NCBI GenBank assembly: GCA_017987055.1
Contig: JAGNUJ010000065.1
Span: 1 to 8,544 of the forward strand
DNA length: 8,544 bases
Source of the DNA: Giesbergeria sp.
Lineage (GTDB): Bacteria; Pseudomonadota; Gammaproteobacteria; Burkholderiales; Burkholderiaceae_C
Direction: 5' to 3'
A program made the position numbers and the translations under genes. Below the pieces are notes generated by a model that saw only the letters and a list, made by a program, of their open reading frames with translations, was not told the DNA's origin and made no database searches. Of the stretch, positions 6,455-8,544 are shown piece after piece; positions within the stretch are counted from its first letter, which is position 1; every line of letters begins with the position of its first letter.

Positions 6455-6483
6455 ATAGTATTTAGTGCTTGCATACCGCGCAA
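6455..6483 (-). promoter_or_regulatory. Putative pssA promoter
   Basis: TTGCGC (6483-6478) and TACTAT (6460-6455) on the minus strand are 17 bp apart, lying after the ilvC terminator and before the pssA ribosome site. An inverted repeat, CTTGC N7 GCAAG (6468-6484), overlaps the -35 position and could be an operator or part of a degenerate repeat. Each box matches consensus only moderately. The terminator upstream makes a separate pssA promoter necessary or at least useful. Confidence 0.4.
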
Positions 6484-6504
6484 GTGTAATAGTCAGCACC
6501 CAAG

Positions 6505-6530
6505 AAAAAGGCCACCGAAGTGGCCTTTTT
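6505..6530 (-). terminator. Rho-independent terminator of the ilvBHC operon
   Basis: GGCCAC and GTGGCC form a perfect 6-bp stem closed by a TTCG tetraloop on the minus strand. It is flanked by A5 and T5, which extend the stem and give the U tract. It lies 28 bp beyond the ilvC stop codon. The symmetry means it could also act on plus-strand transcripts, but no plus-strand gene ends here. Confidence 0.93.
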
Positions 6531-6557
6531 GAGAACGCCTGCCCGAAGGCAGCGCTA

Positions 6558-7625
<1,068 letters not shown>

Positions 7626-7635
7626 CTAGATTGTC

Positions 7636-8127
7636 TTACACCCGCAGGATGCGCTCGCCGCGGCCGATGCCGCTGGCACCCGTGCGCACGGTCTCTAAGA
7701 TTGCGGTGCGGTCCAGCGCTTGCAGAAAAGCGTCGTTTTTGGCTTGGTCGCCGGTCACCTCGACGGTGTAGCTTTTGTCGGTCACGTCGATGATGCGGCC
7801 GCGAAAAATATCGGCCATGCGCTTCATTTCTTCGCGCTCTTTGCCGACAGCGCGCACCTTGACCATCATCAGCTCGCGCTCGGTGTAGGCGCCTTCGGTC
7901 AGGTCAACCACTTTGACCACTTCGATCAAGCGGTTCAGGTGCTTGGTGATTTGCTCAATCACGTCGTCCGAGCCGGTGGTTTGGATCGTCATGCGCGACA
8001 GCGATGGGTCTTCGGTCGGCGCCACGGTCAGCGACTCGATGTTGTAGCCCCGCGCCGAAAACAGGCCGACCACGCGCGAGAGCGCACCGGCTTCGTTTTC
8101 CAGCAGAACAGCAATGATGTGTTTCAT
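7636..8127 (-). CDS. ilvH: Acetolactate synthase small (regulatory) subunit IlvH
   Basis: IlvH binds the catalytic large subunit encoded next to it, raises its activity and confers feedback inhibition by valine. The 163-aa product matches the usual length. The N-terminal ACT domain (KHIIAVLLENEAGALSRVVGLFSARGYNIESL, residues 2-33 and on) carries the ligand-site glycine and asparagine region. The C-terminal small-subunit domain follows from about residue 80. The ATG at 8127 is chosen because it gives the family's MKHI start and has GAGGA (8142-8138) 10 nt upstream; an in-frame ATG at 8166 would add 13 residues unlike the family. It lies 162 bp after ilvB, a gap holding a repeat element, and 61 bp before ilvC. 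Confidence 0.97.
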   Translation of the reverse strand: MKHIIAVLLENEAGALSRVVGLFSARGYNIESLTVAPTEDPSLSRMTIQTTGSDDVIEQITKHLNRLIEVVKVVDLTEGAYTERELMMVKVRAVGKEREEMKRMADIFRGRIIDVTDKSYTVEVTGDQAKNDAFLQALDRTAILETVRTGASGIGRGERILRV

Positions 8128-8231
8128 AAGTCCAGATTCCTCATTTCGCTGCCCTCGCCCGCGCACGGTAATGCGTGGGTTTGGCAGGCAATAGATTCGT
8201 CAAAATTGGTTAAAAATACCACCGACACTAT

Positions 8232-8281
8232 TTAAATGATAGCTGCTAGCGCACGTGTTTATTGGGCTAGAGGCTAATTTC
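8232..8281 (+). repeat. Dispersed Comamonadaceae-type repeat, copy B (ilvB-ilvH gap)
   Basis: Read on the plus strand it contains AAATGATAGCTGCTAGCGCACG and ends GCTAGAGGCTAATTT, aligning with copy A near pssA but in opposite orientation. CTAGC (8246-8250) and GCTAG (8266-8270) form a 5-bp inverted repeat with a 15-nt loop; the inner stem is degenerate compared with copy A. It lies between cotranscribed ilvB and ilvH, where its RNA hairpin might modulate relative expression. I see no intrinsic terminator in the 162-bp gap. Confidence 0.6.
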
Positions 8282-8289
8282 ACTTAAAT

Positions 8290-8544
8290 TTAAAGGTCTT
8301 CGGAACCGAGCAGCATCTCGGTCAAGCCCTTACCGGCCTGAATCATCGGGAAGACGTTCTCGGTCGGGTCGGTGCGAAAGTCAAGGAACACGGTGCGTTT
8401 TTCTTCCATGCTCAGGCGGCGCGCTTCGCGCAGCGCCGGCTCGACGTCTTCGGGGCGCTCAATCAACATGCCGACGTGGCCATAGGCCTCGGCCAGCTTG
8501 ACGAAGTCGGGCAGCGCGTCCATGTAGCTGTGGCTGTAGCGGCC
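8290..8544 (-). CDS. ilvB: Acetolactate synthase large subunit, C-terminal end (partial)
   Basis: Only the last 84 residues are in the window; the frame is open to the edge. The sequence (MDALPDFVKLAEAYGH, then ERPEDVEPALREA, then FLDFRTDPTENVFPM and ending MLLGSEDL) is the end of the thiamine-diphosphate-binding domain of the biosynthetic acetolactate synthase catalytic subunit. This enzyme condenses pyruvate with itself or with 2-ketobutyrate, the first common step of branched-chain amino acid synthesis. The ilvH gene downstream confirms the assignment. Whether it should be named ilvB or ilvI cannot be decided; ilvB is used here. The stop is TAA at 8292-8290. Confidence 0.95.
   Translation of the reverse strand, partial: GRYSHSYMDALPDFVKLAEAYGHVGMLIERPEDVEPALREARRLSMEEKRTVFLDFRTDPTENVFPMIQAGKGLTEMLLGSEDL

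Noticed and set aside
5535..6455. 306-codon plus-strand open frame opposite pssA
   Set aside because: It is antisense to a gene with a complete CDP-alcohol phosphatidyltransferase motif, and its product is His/Arg/Gln-rich with no recognisable domain, as expected of a shadow frame in GC-rich DNA.
8155..8185. CGCA...TGCG inverted repeat in the ilvB-ilvH gap
   Set aside because: The stem is only 4 bp with no T tract; chance occurrence is likely.

Overview
The window reads as ordinary core chromosome of a betaproteobacterium, most likely family Comamonadaceae (order Burkholderiales). The reasons are the run ilvB-ilvH-ilvC-pssA-leuA on the minus strand, the aat-bpt pair, the moderately high GC content, and two copies of a short dispersed repeat (core TGATAGCTG...AGCGCACG...GAGG..ATTT) that I remember from Comamonadaceae genomes. 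No phage, insertion sequence, CRISPR array, tRNA or rRNA is visible.

Left part, plus strand (1-2435): aat and bpt lie 3 bp apart. Both encode aminoacyl-tRNA-protein transferases that add destabilising residues to protein N termini, so they form a small N-degron operon. An IclR-family regulator follows 53 bp later, probably from its own promoter. It ends 3 bp from the convergent end of a minus-strand periplasmic D,D-endopeptidase gene (pbpG-like, 2439-3659), whose protein carries a long Lys/Ala/Ser-rich linker.

Right part, all minus strand (8544 down to 3799): the 3' end of ilvB, then ilvH and ilvC, closed by a strong hairpin terminator (6505-6530). Next come pssA (phosphatidylserine synthase) and leuA (2-isopropylmalate synthase). 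IlvBH and IlvC carry out the first two steps of valine/isoleucine synthesis and LeuA commits the pathway to leucine. PssA is an unrelated phospholipid enzyme inserted between them.

The most interesting element is the 221-bp gap before leuA. It holds an unannotated 17-residue leucine-rich leader peptide (MKNLATALLLPPLGRRT, 5478-5531 minus), alternative hairpins, and a strong intrinsic terminator before leuA. This is a textbook layout for leucine-responsive transcription attenuation. An extended -10 motif lies so close to the leader ATG that the leader mRNA would be leaderless or nearly so. A second notable point is that one repeat copy abuts the pssA start codon and supplies its Shine-Dalgarno sequence.
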